A DNA stretch of 64,000 nt from Polynucleobacter aenigmaticus (GCF_002206635.1 NZ_NGUO01000004.1:124001-188000); one strand, 5' to 3'. Shown: positions 34,461 through 41,477, numbered from the stretch's first letter. Translations and numbers: made by a program. The notes: generated from the sequence alone by a model not told the origin.

Positions 34461-35131
34461 CTCTTCTTCTTTCTCAACTCTGCCAACTTACTCTTTAGCA
34501 AAGCTGTTTGTTCTTCTGTAAGCTGTTTAGCATATCCATTTGCTTCATACCAATCATCAATTTCTTTATCAACTAATACCAAAGCCTTTTTAAGCACTTC
34601 CAAACGCACTTCCTTAATTGTTTTCCAATTAAAGCGTTCTTTAATATCAATCAACTTATCTTCACTTCTACTTGTAATTAAGAATGGCAATAAATCGTAT
34701 TGCAATCCTAACTCACCACTTTTAATTTTCCTATCCAACCACACAGCTAAATCAGCTCGCTTCTTCAGTGCTAATAACAAATAATCTTGTGCATTCTTAA
34801 TCGCCAACTTAGCCTTATTAGCCAAGTCTGCTTTCTTCGCTTGTCTATCTACTAATACATTGCTAATTACCTTAGCACTAATAGCATAACCATCGTATCT
34901 ACCAAAAAGCATTAGTGCTTGCTTATGCAACTTTTCGTATTGATTTAATACAGCTGGCTTTTTAACCTTACGCAATGCTTGTTGCTGTTTCCAGTTATTT
35001 TCAATTTCAGCTTGTAGCTCTTTTGTAAGCAAAGCATTTATATCTCGCTTGCTTACTTCATCGCCAGCAACTACCCTATCTATAAGCCTTGCAAGACTTT
35101 GCTTCTTAGCTTCTGGTGTTAAGCGTGGCAC
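34454..35131 (-). CDS. Hypothetical lysine-rich helical protein
   Basis: A 225-residue soluble protein, first line MPRLTPEAKKQSLARLIDRV. It appears mostly helical with high Lys, Leu and Ala content (KKADLANKAKLAIKNAQDY; LTEEQTALLKSKLAELRKKK). There is no signal peptide, membrane segment or known catalytic motif. It is the second gene of a two-gene operon, starting six bases after the stop of the 183-residue gene. Its final codons run into the right arm of the 277-base inverted repeat. Similar N-termini recur in Burkholderiales islands as far as I recall, without a known function. A nucleic-acid-binding role is a guess from charge only. Confidence 0.75.
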   Translation of the reverse strand: MPRLTPEAKKQSLARLIDRVVAGDEVSKRDINALLTKELQAEIENNWKQQQALRKVKKPAVLNQYEKLHKQALMLFGRYDGYAISAKVISNVLVDRQAKKADLANKAKLAIKNAQDYLLLALKKRADLAVWLDRKIKSGELGLQYDLLPFLITSRSEDKLIDIKERFNWKTIKEVRLEVLKKALVLVDKEIDDWYEANGYAKQLTEEQTALLKSKLAELRKKKSW

Positions 35132-35137
35132 TTATTA

Positions 35138-35689
35138 TCAATCCCAACCTTTAGTAAGTATTTTTCGTAATTTTTCCAACTCTTTTTCTTTAAGCAACTG
35201 AAAATATTTTGCATTTTTTTCGTCTGCCTTGTGCATCGCTTCCAATTTCTTTATTACAGTTGTTGTTGGATTTATTTCATCTACAAAATTTTCATATAAA
35301 ACCACATTATCTAAATGCCTAACCATTACTTGAAGCATTTGACATCTTCTTGCTAAATCCTCGCATTCCTTAATATCATCTCTATCAATTGTTGTATATG
35401 CTTCTATGCAATGTCCATACATTAGTCCCAACATACTTGAATTTGCATCATCACTAAATGCATATAAAGTAGCCATATACTGAGAATTTGTTTTCAATGC
35501 CTCATCAGCTGTTCTTTTCATATCCCATACAAAAGTGTCATCCTTTTCAATTTGCGTCCAAGCTGGATTTTTCTTATTTGGATTAAGCACTACTACTTTT
35601 TTTATATTCAACTTCTGCCTCATATCTTCTGCAAGTGGCAATGGTTTTTTAGGTGAAGAAGAAATTAAGGCAATTTTTACTTTTGACAT
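35138..35689 (-). CDS. Hypothetical protein, 183 residues
   Basis: ATG 35689 is chosen because an AAGGA site lies about ten bases upstream; the open frame extends 35 codons further without one. The protein starts MSKVKIALISSSPKKPLPLA, a beta strand with a serine-rich loop like the start of a Rossmann or nucleotide-hydrolase-type fold. A central region follows with DDANSSMLGLMYGHCIEAY, and the end is a charged coiled helix (KADEKNAKYFQLLKEKELEK). No family is recognised. It is first in an operon with the 225-residue gene, promoter-proximal to attR. It may be cargo such as a defence or regulatory gene, but nothing shows this directly. Confidence 0.72.
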   Translation of the reverse strand: MSKVKIALISSSPKKPLPLAEDMRQKLNIKKVVVLNPNKKNPAWTQIEKDDTFVWDMKRTADEALKTNSQYMATLYAFSDDANSSMLGLMYGHCIEAYTTIDRDDIKECEDLARRCQMLQVMVRHLDNVVLYENFVDEINPTTTVIKKLEAMHKADEKNAKYFQLLKEKELEKLRKILTKGWD

Positions 35690-35774
35690 AATGGCAAATC
35701 CTTGCAAAAAGTTGTAAGCACTTGTAGTGTGCAATTCTTTTATGTTGCAATCAAATAATTTCACAAAATTGCTA

Positions 35775-35791
35775 CACACCTTACTACACAC
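35775..35791 (+). repeat. Right arm-type repeat near the end of element A
   Basis: CACACCTTACTACACAC matches the left subterminal repeat at 29411-29426 with one inserted T and has the same orientation. It lies 47 bases inside the right att. It is probably an integrase arm-binding site. Confidence 0.5.
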
Positions 35792-35837
35792 CAAAAATAT
35801 ACCCTTGTTTTATATAGAGAAAATGCTGTAATTTTGT

Positions 35838-35882
35838 CTTTTAATCCGTTGGTCGCGAGTTCGAATCTCGCCCGACCCACCA
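35838..35882 (+). repeat. Second copy of the tRNA-Lys 3' end (attR of A, attL of B)
   Basis: This copy is identical over 45 bases to 29322-29366, from the anticodon loop to CCA. The upstream half of a tRNA is absent, so it is not a tRNA gene. It marks the junction of elements A and B. Confidence 0.92.
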
Positions 35883-35891
35883 AGCATTACT

Positions 35892-35915
35892 AAGCCTCGC
35901 TCTGCGGGGCTTTTT
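35892..35915 (+). terminator. Rho-independent terminator after the second tRNA 3' copy
   Basis: AAGCCTCGC-TCT-GCGGGGCTT, a nine-base stem with one T-G pair, is followed by TTTTT. It lies ten bases after the CCA of the second copy. It would have terminated tRNA-Lys when element B was directly behind the tRNA. Confidence 0.85.
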
Positions 35916-35925
35916 CATCTTCATA

Positions 35926-35940
35926 TAGTTGCATAGCTAA
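35926..35940. promoter_or_regulatory. MarR operator-like box 1
   Basis: TAGTTGCATAGCTAA, 24 bases before the marR start, is repeated exactly at 36404-36418 in front of the next gene. The roughly palindromic AGTTGC/GCTAA form is typical of MarR-type operators. The match between the two promoters strongly suggests one regulator for both. Confidence 0.6.
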
Positions 35941-35963
35941 TTAATATCAATTACACTACCCCT

Positions 35964-36380
35964 ATGTTTGAACAATGCCTCTATTTCAATACCACCAGCC
36001 TAGCTCGCCAGCTAGAGCGGGAATGGGCTAGCGCATTTAAGCCTTTTGGCCTTACCCCCTCCCAAGCATTTATGCTCCGAGTAGTCCTAGACAAAGCACC
36101 GCTATTGCAAAGTGAGTTGGCTTTGGAAATGAATATCAGCCGCCCTACTGCTACTAGATGTTTGGATGGCTTAGAACGTTTGACCTTGATTAAGCGGGTT
36201 TCCTCCGAAAAAGATGGTCGGGAGCAAGAGATTCATCCTACCAAAAAGGCTATGGAGATTAAGGATGCCATCAATGCTGCCAGTGGGGCCGTTACCAAGC
36301 GTCTTAAGAAAGTATTGGGTACAAAGCATTTTGAAGATGTTGTTGGACAACTTCAGGGCATTAGCTCTGCCTTGAAGTAA
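35964..36380 (+). CDS. MarR family transcriptional regulator
   Basis: A 138-residue winged-helix regulator. SELALEMNISRPTATRCLDGLERLTLIKRVSSEKDGREQEI (split over about residues 49-90) is the DNA-binding helix plus wing with the conserved D-x-R at its tip (KDGRE). Dimerising helices flank it. Identical 15-base boxes lie before it and before the tautomerase-like gene 70 bases downstream, pointing to autorepression and control of that gene. The ligand is unknown; such pairs often respond to phenolics or reactive electrophiles. Confidence 0.85.
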   Translation: MFEQCLYFNTTSLARQLEREWASAFKPFGLTPSQAFMLRVVLDKAPLLQSELALEMNISRPTATRCLDGLERLTLIKRVSSEKDGREQEIHPTKKAMEIKDAINAASGAVTKRLKKVLGTKHFEDVVGQLQGISSALK

Positions 36381-36403
36381 TAGGGACTTTTTTATTTCCC
36401 TAT

Positions 36404-36418
36404 TAGTTGCATAGCTAA
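36404..36418. promoter_or_regulatory. MarR operator-like box 2
   Basis: TAGTTGCATAGCTAA is an exact copy of the box at 35926 and lies 31 bases before the tautomerase-like gene, between the stop of marR and its GGAG site. Confidence 0.6.
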
Positions 36419-36449
36419 CTTATTTTATTAACTAACAAAGGAGAATGAC

Positions 36450-36839
36450 ATGCCAATCTTAAACGTCAAAGTTAGTGGACAAAAGAATATCGAGACCACT
36501 AAATCCATTAATGAGCTATTACTCGATCTTACCCATCGCATTCTAGGTAAGAAGAAGGAAGTTACCGCTATCGCTATTGAATATGTAGATCTGGACTGCT
36601 GGTTTGTAGGTGGCAAGTTATTGAGCGAACAAGGCAAGAATAGTTTTTACTTTGATATCAAAATTACCGATGAGACCAATACCAAAGATGAGAAGGCTCA
36701 GTACATCAAGGAAGCATTTGAGGGTTTTGAAAGAATCCTAGGCAACTTGCATGAAGAGAGTTATATCTATGTTCAGGATGTCAGGGCCGCCAGCTATGGT
36801 TATGGTGGAAAGACCCAGGAGTATCGATATCATCAATAA
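36450..36839 (+). CDS. Tautomerase/MIF superfamily protein
   Basis: A 129-residue protein beginning MPILNVKVSG. After removal of the initiator Met the N-terminal proline would be the catalytic base, as in 4-oxalocrotonate tautomerase relatives. The rest shows a beta-alpha-beta pattern (SINELLLDLTHRILGK, VTAIAIEYVDLDCWF, then a second half-repeat) consistent with a double-length tautomerase. A good AAGGAG site precedes it. MarR-type boxes upstream suggest induction by an aromatic or electrophilic compound. The substrate is not known. Confidence 0.78.
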   Translation: MPILNVKVSGQKNIETTKSINELLLDLTHRILGKKKEVTAIAIEYVDLDCWFVGGKLLSEQGKNSFYFDIKITDETNTKDEKAQYIKEAFEGFERILGNLHEESYIYVQDVRAASYGYGGKTQEYRYHQ

Positions 36840-36943
36840 TTTCTAAAATACAGCCATAACCCCCTGAAATACAATGGGTTTACTGCTAAATTATTAGGCA
36901 GAATTCCCTAGGAAATCAGCCTCAAATCCACTAAAATGGTGTT

Positions 36944-37141
36944 ATGCCAACTAAATTTGCCAACCAATCTCAAGCTCGCCAATACAACGTTTCTAATGCC
37001 GTGGCTTCCGCTCGGATTGAGGGCATTGTTCCAACTAAGCAGTTAGAGCAAAACCTCACTGATTACGTTGCTGGCAAAAAGAGTATCGCGCAAATATTGG
37101 AAGAAACTAAACAACGTTATGTCACGCTACGACGCGGATGA
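36944..37141 (+). CDS. VbhA-like antitoxin of a Fic toxin
   Basis: A 65-residue protein with the class I Fic inhibition motif: SARIEG (residues 22-27) matches [S/T]xxxE[G/N], in which the glutamate blocks the Fic ATP site. The surrounding pattern, ASxRxEG followed by xP and a second helix pair ending near ILEETKQRYV, is like VbhA from Bartonella. The fic gene starts at 37119, within its last codons, so the pair is translationally coupled. The antitoxin looks intact although its toxin gene carries a stop. Confidence 0.85.
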   Translation: MPTKFANQSQARQYNVSNAVASARIEGIVPTKQLEQNLTDYVAGKKSIAQILEETKQRYVTLRRG

Positions 37142-37712
37142 CACCTACTGCTACCCAGGTACAGACGTACTTCGTAATAAAGCAGAAATAACCGATGCAA
37201 ATGAACTAGACGCCTACGAAGGCGAGCTATCTACTTTGCGCTCGATTGAAATTCTAGAAAATCCCATAGCAGGTCAGTTTGATTTAGCTCATCTTCGGCG
37301 GATTCATCTAGCCCTCTTTCAGGACGTCTATGAGTGGGCTGGCAAGATTCGCATAGTAGACATTAGTCGCAGCAATAGTCGATTTGCTAATGTACGTTTT
37401 ATTGAATCTGCGGCAAACGACATCTTCAACAAACTAGCTGGCGAAAACTGACTAAAGGGGCTCGATGCAAGCTCCCTATCAAAAAGACTAGCTCACTATT
37501 TATCAGAGATAAATGCCCTTCATCCTTTTAGAGAGGGGAATGGTCGCGTACAACGCATATTCATCTCCCAACTTAGTCAATCAGCGGGTTATCAACTCGA
37601 CTACTCAGACCTAGAGCAAGTGTATATTTATCGAGCGATGGAGATGGCTTTTAATGGCGATGAATCTATTCTTGCCAATCTCATTCTGGAACGCCTGGAG
37701 TGCAGTGAATAG
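37119..37712 (+). pseudogene. Fic-domain toxin gene with an in-frame TGA
   Basis: The frame from ATG 37119 to TAG 37710-37712 encodes a 197-codon Fic protein but for TGA at 37449-37451 (codon 111). That position is normally tryptophan in an ENWLKGL-type context, so a TGG-to-TGA change is likely. After the stop the same frame keeps HPFREGNGR (codons about 139-147), the AMPylation motif, and a normal C-terminus. The first part has the Fic entry helices (DLAHLRRIHLALFQDVYEWAGKIR). The 110-residue product lacks the active site. The base after TGA is C, the context in which UGA termination is leakiest in E. coli, so low read-through is conceivable. Confidence 0.88.
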
Positions 37713-37759
37713 GTTTGAGCATTTTTCGACCTGCCTGAGTCAATTAAACCTCTTTAAGC

Positions 37760-37796
37760 CCGTTGGTCGCGAGTTCGAATCTCGCCCGACCCACCA
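37760..37796 (+). repeat. Third copy of the tRNA-Lys 3' end (outer att)
   Basis: Thirty-seven bases identical to the end of tRNA-Lys, through CCA. The eight bases before it (CTTTAAGC) are similar to, but diverged from, the anticodon region. This is the outer boundary of the tandem array and probably the ancestral chromosomal 3' end of the tRNA gene. Confidence 0.9.
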
Positions 37797-37803
37797 GCAA
37801 CAC

Positions 37804-37836
37804 AAAAGCCTCTGAACTTTCATTCAGAGGCTTTTT
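37804..37836 (+). terminator. Rho-independent terminator after the third tRNA 3' copy
   Basis: A 13-base perfect stem AAAAGCCTCTGAA/TTCAGAGGCTTTT with a six-base loop, ending in T's. It is probably the original chromosomal terminator of tRNA-Lys. It can also terminate the universal stress gene coming from the other strand. Confidence 0.88.
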
Positions 37837-37862
37837 ACTTTGACAAACTAACTAAAGTACGA

Positions 37863-38300
37863 TTACACAACAACCACAGGTAACTTTGAATGGACAATGA
37901 CTGCGTGTGTGTCGCTACCCATAAAAACACCCTTCAATCCAGTACGTTTGTGTGATGCCATCATGATGGCATCGGCCTTAGCCTTTTTGGCGGACTCTAG
38001 GATACCCTCATAAACGGTAGCACTAAATTCATGATGCACCTTTGCCTTCACTTCTTTGCCTACGAGTTTTAAGGCTTTCTCCAATATCTCTTTAGCATGT
38101 TGTTCACATGCTTTTTTATGGCTTGCATCTGAAATTTTATAGTCGGATGCTTTTTTTGCGTAAACAAACGGTGCCCGCGGATCTGAAATGTAAACCAGTG
38201 TCACATTAGCCCCATCAGCCTTAACAAGGTCGGTAATTACCTTCATGTTTTTTGCAGTAACCATGTCATCAACTACGGGTATCAAAATATTTTTAAACAT
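37863..38300 (-). CDS. Universal stress protein (UspA family)
   Basis: A single-domain Usp of 145 residues. ATG 38300 (MFKNILIPVVDD) is chosen because GGAG lies six bases upstream; an in-frame TTG four codons earlier overlaps that site. The ATP-binding pattern near the end, ASHKRTGLKGVFMGSDTHAVIVHSKLPVVVV, follows the GxxGxxxGS(V/T) scheme with changes. The second position pairs with early VxD. It is not adjacent to genes of obvious related function, though another Usp domain is fused to TerC at 51421. Confidence 0.85.
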   Translation of the reverse strand: MFKNILIPVVDDMVTAKNMKVITDLVKADGANVTLVYISDPRAPFVYAKKASDYKISDASHKKACEQHAKEILEKALKLVGKEVKAKVHHEFSATVYEGILESAKKAKADAIMMASHKRTGLKGVFMGSDTHAVIVHSKLPVVVV

Positions 38301-38398
38301 CAGAGGCTCCAATTAAATAAATGAACCTTTTCAGTTTGCCTTCATTAGAAATTGAGCTATTGACCTAGATCAACATACCTGACACCGCGTAACATTGC

Positions 38399-39007
38399 TT
38401 AATCTATCCAGGCTGGGTATTTATGCATCACCGAATGAAACAGCTCAGATTCAATATGTTGATTTAGCCATTGCTTGACTAAGGTAAATGGCAATTCATT
38501 AAACCTTTGCGGATTAACCATCGCAAACTGCCGTATGAATGGAAAGATGGCCACATCAATCCATGTCATTTGGTCACCCGATAGATGCTGGTTTGATTGC
38601 AAAGCAGCCTCCATGGGTTTGAACATTAGATCGATTGCCGCACTGAACACTGTTTCTTGATTTAGATCTGGATATCGATTTGGATATTTATATTGATCTA
38701 GCAGCGTCTTAAATGGTCCATCATTTTTCTCAATCCAAGCCTGGGAGATATCTGCATCAACCGCTCCCCAGCCATCTGGATCCGACTCCCCCAATGCCCA
38801 ACGCATGATGTCCAGGCTTTGATCCAAGATGAGATCGTCGACGCATAAAACTGGAACAGTTCCTTTGGGTGATGACAACAACATGGATTGCGGCTTATTG
38901 CGCAATTCAATTTCTCTGTGCTCAAGCTGAATGTCAGCATATTTCAATGCCATGCGAGCCCTCATTGCATAAGGGCATCTTCGGTAAGAATACAAAATTG
39001 GCATCAT
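38399..39007 (-). CDS. Glutathione S-transferase-like protein
   Basis: A 202-residue protein with an N-terminal thioredoxin-fold domain, ILYSYRRCPYAMRARMAL (about 4-21). The CPYA motif resembles glutaredoxin 2 and GST families, with the cysteine as candidate catalytic residue. GTVPVL with the cis-proline and DQSLDIMRWA for glutathione binding follow, and the rest is the helical C-terminal domain. Start ATG 39007 or 39004. It lies divergent from ahpC, which fits a redox-stress role. The substrate is unknown. Confidence 0.85.
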   Translation of the reverse strand: MMPILYSYRRCPYAMRARMALKYADIQLEHREIELRNKPQSMLLSSPKGTVPVLCVDDLILDQSLDIMRWALGESDPDGWGAVDADISQAWIEKNDGPFKTLLDQYKYPNRYPDLNQETVFSAAIDLMFKPMEAALQSNQHLSGDQMTWIDVAIFPFIRQFAMVNPQRFNELPFTLVKQWLNQHIESELFHSVMHKYPAWID

Positions 39008-39139
39008 TATTTAACGGTCCGATAAGACACTGATCTCCAGAATCTTTAGTAAAGCTGAATCGCTGGGCTGGCGTAATTAGATACTAAATGAAATACCACC
39101 AGAGGATGGCGCTGGACGTGATATTTAAGTAAAGCTTGT

Positions 39140-39206
39140 TATCTAAAAAATAGATTATCAATATCTAAATTAATCATTATCCAAATAAATAAATAGTCTC
39201 TAGAAT
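39140..39206 (+). promoter_or_regulatory. ahpC promoter region, possible OxyR site
   Basis: An A+T-rich stretch with repeated ATAG/TATC-like quarters at roughly ten-base spacing (ATAGATTATCAATATC near 39149) precedes a -10-like TAGAAT at 39201-39206, about 45 bases before the ahpC start. OxyR consensus elements have this style, but the match is weak. The call rests on position before ahpC. Confidence 0.3.
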
Positions 39207-39250
39207 GTACTCTGCTGTTAATCAACTATTTCATTTTTACAGGAGAAACC

Positions 39251-39814
39251 ATGTCACTAATCAACACAGTAGTTCCACCATTCAAGACCCAAGCTTTCCA
39301 CAATGGTAAGTTTGTAACTGTTTCCGATGAGACTCTCAAAGGCAAATGGTCTGTACTCATTTTCATGCCAGCAGCATTTACATTTAACTGCCCAACAGAA
39401 ATTGAAGATGCGGCTGATAACTACGCTGAATTCCAGAAGATGGGTGCCGAGGTATACATCATCACTACTGATACTCATTTCTCACACAAAGTGTGGCACG
39501 AGACTTCACCTGCAGTAGGTAAGGCGAAGTTCCCATTGGTTGGCGATCCAACTCACACTCTCACACGTGGCTTTGGCGTTCACATTGATGAAGAAGGTTT
39601 GGCGTTGCGCGGCACATTCATCATCAATCCAGAAGGTGTTATCAAAACAGCTGAAATTCACTCAAACGAAATCGCTCGCGACATCTCTGAGACATTGCGT
39701 AAGCTCAAAGCTGCTCAATACACCGCTGCTCACCCAGGTGAAGTTTGCCCAGCGAAGTGGAAAGAAGGCGCAACAACATTGACTCCATCTATAGATCTCG
39801 TAGGCAAGATCTAA
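39251..39814 (+). CDS. ahpC: Alkyl hydroperoxide reductase peroxiredoxin AhpC
   Basis: A typical two-cysteine peroxiredoxin of 187 residues. The peroxidatic cysteine is in FTFNCPTE (about residue 47; the more common form is FTFVCPTE), and the resolving cysteine is in HPGEVCPAKW (about 166). It reduces peroxides and is recycled by AhpF, encoded 118 bases downstream. A strong AGGAGA site precedes the ATG. A perfect UUCG hairpin separates it from ahpF. Confidence 0.96.
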   Translation: MSLINTVVPPFKTQAFHNGKFVTVSDETLKGKWSVLIFMPAAFTFNCPTEIEDAADNYAEFQKMGAEVYIITTDTHFSHKVWHETSPAVGKAKFPLVGDPTHTLTRGFGVHIDEEGLALRGTFIINPEGVIKTAEIHSNEIARDISETLRKLKAAQYTAAHPGEVCPAKWKEGATTLTPSIDLVGKI

Positions 39815-39841
39815 TCTAGGAAGTTAGTATTTACTAGTAAT

Positions 39842-39869
39842 CAATAGACTCTCTTCGGAGAGTCTATTG
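39842..39869 (+). other. Perfect 12-bp hairpin with UUCG loop between ahpC and ahpF
   Basis: CAATAGACTCTC-TTCG-GAGAGTCTATTG is a flawless 12-base stem closed by C-UUCG-G, an exceptionally stable tetraloop. It is not followed by a T-tract, so it is unlikely to be a complete terminator. It would protect the 3' end of a processed ahpC mRNA or partly attenuate read-through, giving more AhpC than AhpF. Confidence 0.7.
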
Positions 39870-39932
39870 GATAGGAAGTACCTCTCATCCTGCCCAATAG
39901 ACTCATCAAGATTTAATATCAAGGAATGCATC

Positions 39933-41477
39933 ATGTTAGATAGCAATATCAAATCACAACTTAAGGCTTATTTTGAAAAGATAGTGAGCCCTATCGTTTT
40001 AGAAGCCACCCTAGATGAAGGCGATTCATCTGCCCAGATGCTTGAGCTACTCAACGAGGTTGCAGAGCAATCCGAGAAAATCACCGTTAAGACTACTGGT
40101 AACAGTAAAAATATTCCTAGCTTTACAGTAAGCAAGCTTGATGAAGTCGCTCGTATTGCATTCTCTGGCCTACCAATGGGTCATGAGATGACCTCCTTCA
40201 TCTTGGCTATTTTGCAAACCAGCGGCTACCCACCAAAAGTTGAGCAAGATGTGATCGACAGTATTAAGGGTCTTGATGGCAAAAAGCACTTTCAGACATT
40301 CATCTCCCTGTCATGCCACAACTGCCCAGATGTAGTGCAGGCCCTGAACCTCATGGCTGCACTCAACCCCAACATCGAACACGAGATGATTGATGGTGCT
40401 CTATTCCAAGGCTTGGTAGATCAATACCAGATCATGGCGGTGCCAACTGTGATTCTGAATGGTGAAGTTTTTGGTCAAGGCCGTATGAGCGTTGAAGAAA
40501 TTGCTGCCAAACTCGACACCAGCTCTTCAGCACGAGATGCAGAAAAGATCAGCGCTAAAGCGCCTTATGATTCATTGATCATCGGCGGCGGCCCTGCTGG
40601 CGCCTCTGCAGCAATCTACTCCGCACGCAAAGGCATTAGAACCGGTGTTGTTGCTCAAAGTTTTGGCGGTCAAGTTACCGATACCGTAGGTATTGAAAAC
40701 TTCATTTCCGTTAAAGAGACCGAAGGCCCTAAATTGGTGATGGCCCTTGAGCAGCACGTGAAGGAATATGAAGTAGATGTCATGAACCTACAAACCGCCA
40801 AGAGCCTCAGTAAGACTGGTGACGCAATCCAAATCACCCTAGAGAATGGCGCCATTCTCAAAAGCAAAACCGTCATTCTGAGTACTGGTGCACGCTGGCG
40901 TGAAATGAATGTGCCAGGCGAGCAAGAATATCGTGGCAAAGGTGTTGCCTACTGCCCTCACTGTGACGGCCCTCTCTACAAAGGCAAGCGCGTAGCGGTC
41001 ATTGGTGGCGGAAACTCTGGAGTTGAGGCTGCAATTGATTTGGCGGGCATTGTGAGTCATGTCACTTTAGTTGAATTTGATACCAAGTTGCGTGCTGATG
41101 CAGTGCTCCAAAAGAAACTAAATAGCCTTCCTAATGTTACCGTCATTACTAATGCCCTCAGCAAAGAAGTCTTGGGTGCTAATGGAAAGGTGACTACCTT
41201 GCGTTACGAAGATCGTGCCAATAATCAGATGCATGAAATTGCACTCGAAGGCATCTTTGTTCAAATTGGACTGCTACCGAATACGGATTGGCTCAAAGGC
41301 GTGATTGATCTATCCCCTCGTGGCGAGGTCATCATTGACCAAAAGGGTGAAACATCAATGCCTGGCGTATTTGCTGCTGGAGACTGCACTACCGTCCCTT
41401 ACAAGCAAATCATCATCGCCATGGGTGAAGGCGCTAAAGCATCGCTCTCTGCATTTGATTATTTGATTCGCTCTTAA
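39933..41477 (+). CDS. ahpF: Alkyl hydroperoxide reductase subunit F
   Basis: A flavoprotein of 514 residues that passes electrons from NADH to AhpC. ATG 39933 gives the canonical [17 protein letters not shown] start with AAGGA upstream. Earlier in-frame codons overlap the hairpin. The N-terminal double thioredoxin-fold part has the CHNC disulfide (SCHNCPDVV, about 129-137). The FAD domain starts at [19 protein letters not shown] (about 216), the CPHCDG redox centre is at about 344-349, and the NADH site is [16 protein letters not shown] terminator follows its stop. Confidence 0.96.
   Translation: MLDSNIKSQLKAYFEKIVSPIVLEATLDEGDSSAQMLELLNEVAEQSEKITVKTTGNSKNIPSFTVSKLDEVARIAFSGLPMGHEMTSFILAILQTSGYPPKVEQDVIDSIKGLDGKKHFQTFISLSCHNCPDVVQALNLMAALNPNIEHEMIDGALFQGLVDQYQIMAVPTVILNGEVFGQGRMSVEEIAAKLDTSSSARDAEKISAKAPYDSLIIGGGPAGASAAIYSARKGIRTGVVAQSFGGQVTDTVGIENFISVKETEGPKLVMALEQHVKEYEVDVMNLQTAKSLSKTGDAIQITLENGAILKSKTVILSTGARWREMNVPGEQEYRGKGVAYCPHCDGPLYKGKRVAVIGGGNSGVEAAIDLAGIVSHVTLVEFDTKLRADAVLQKKLNSLPNVTVITNALSKEVLGANGKVTTLRYEDRANNQMHEIALEGIFVQIGLLPNTDWLKGVIDLSPRGEVIIDQKGETSMPGVFAAGDCTTVPYKQIIIAMGEGAKASLSAFDYLIRS

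Larger units (their letters stand above)
29322..35882 (+). mobile_element. Integrative element A in tRNA-Lys
   Basis: About 6.5 kb bounded by 45-bp direct repeats (29322-29366 and 35838-35882) that equal the 3' end of tRNA-Lys. It begins with a tyrosine integrase directed away from the tRNA, is markedly richer in A+T than its surroundings, and has no GATC that I could find. It encodes two recombinases, a metal transporter, a possible Rep-like protein and several small unknown proteins. I see no capsid, tail, conjugation or relaxase gene set, so it is a satellite-sized integrative element, not a full prophage or ICE. Confidence 0.88.
35883..37796 (+). mobile_element. Element B, second tRNA-Lys-bounded segment
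   Basis: About 1.9 kb between the 45-bp copy and a 37-bp copy (37760-37796) of the tRNA-Lys 3' end. It has no integrase. It carries a MarR regulator, a tautomerase-like gene, and an antitoxin/fic pair whose toxin has an in-frame stop. Base composition is close to the host's and GATC is present, unlike element A. I read it as the remnant or cargo of an earlier integration, later displaced from the tRNA by element A. Confidence 0.75.

Noticed and set aside
34307-34784. Plus-strand open frames across the long inverted repeat and the 225-residue gene
   Set aside because: They are antisense to a better-supported gene and rich in Ser/Leu/Tyr as typical of shadow frames.
29322-35882. Element A as a complete prophage or conjugative element
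   Set aside because: No capsid, portal, terminase, tail, lysis, relaxase or type IV secretion genes are visible in 6.5 kb.
37449-37712. A frameshift in fic
   Set aside because: The frame before and after the stop is the same, so this is one nonsense codon and not a shift.
35838-37796. Additional tRNA-Lys genes at the repeat copies
   Set aside because: Only the 3' parts are present. The 5' acceptor and D-arm are missing.
39842-39869. Rho-independent terminator between ahpC and ahpF
   Set aside because: The hairpin is not followed by a T-tract, so I list it as a hairpin of other function.
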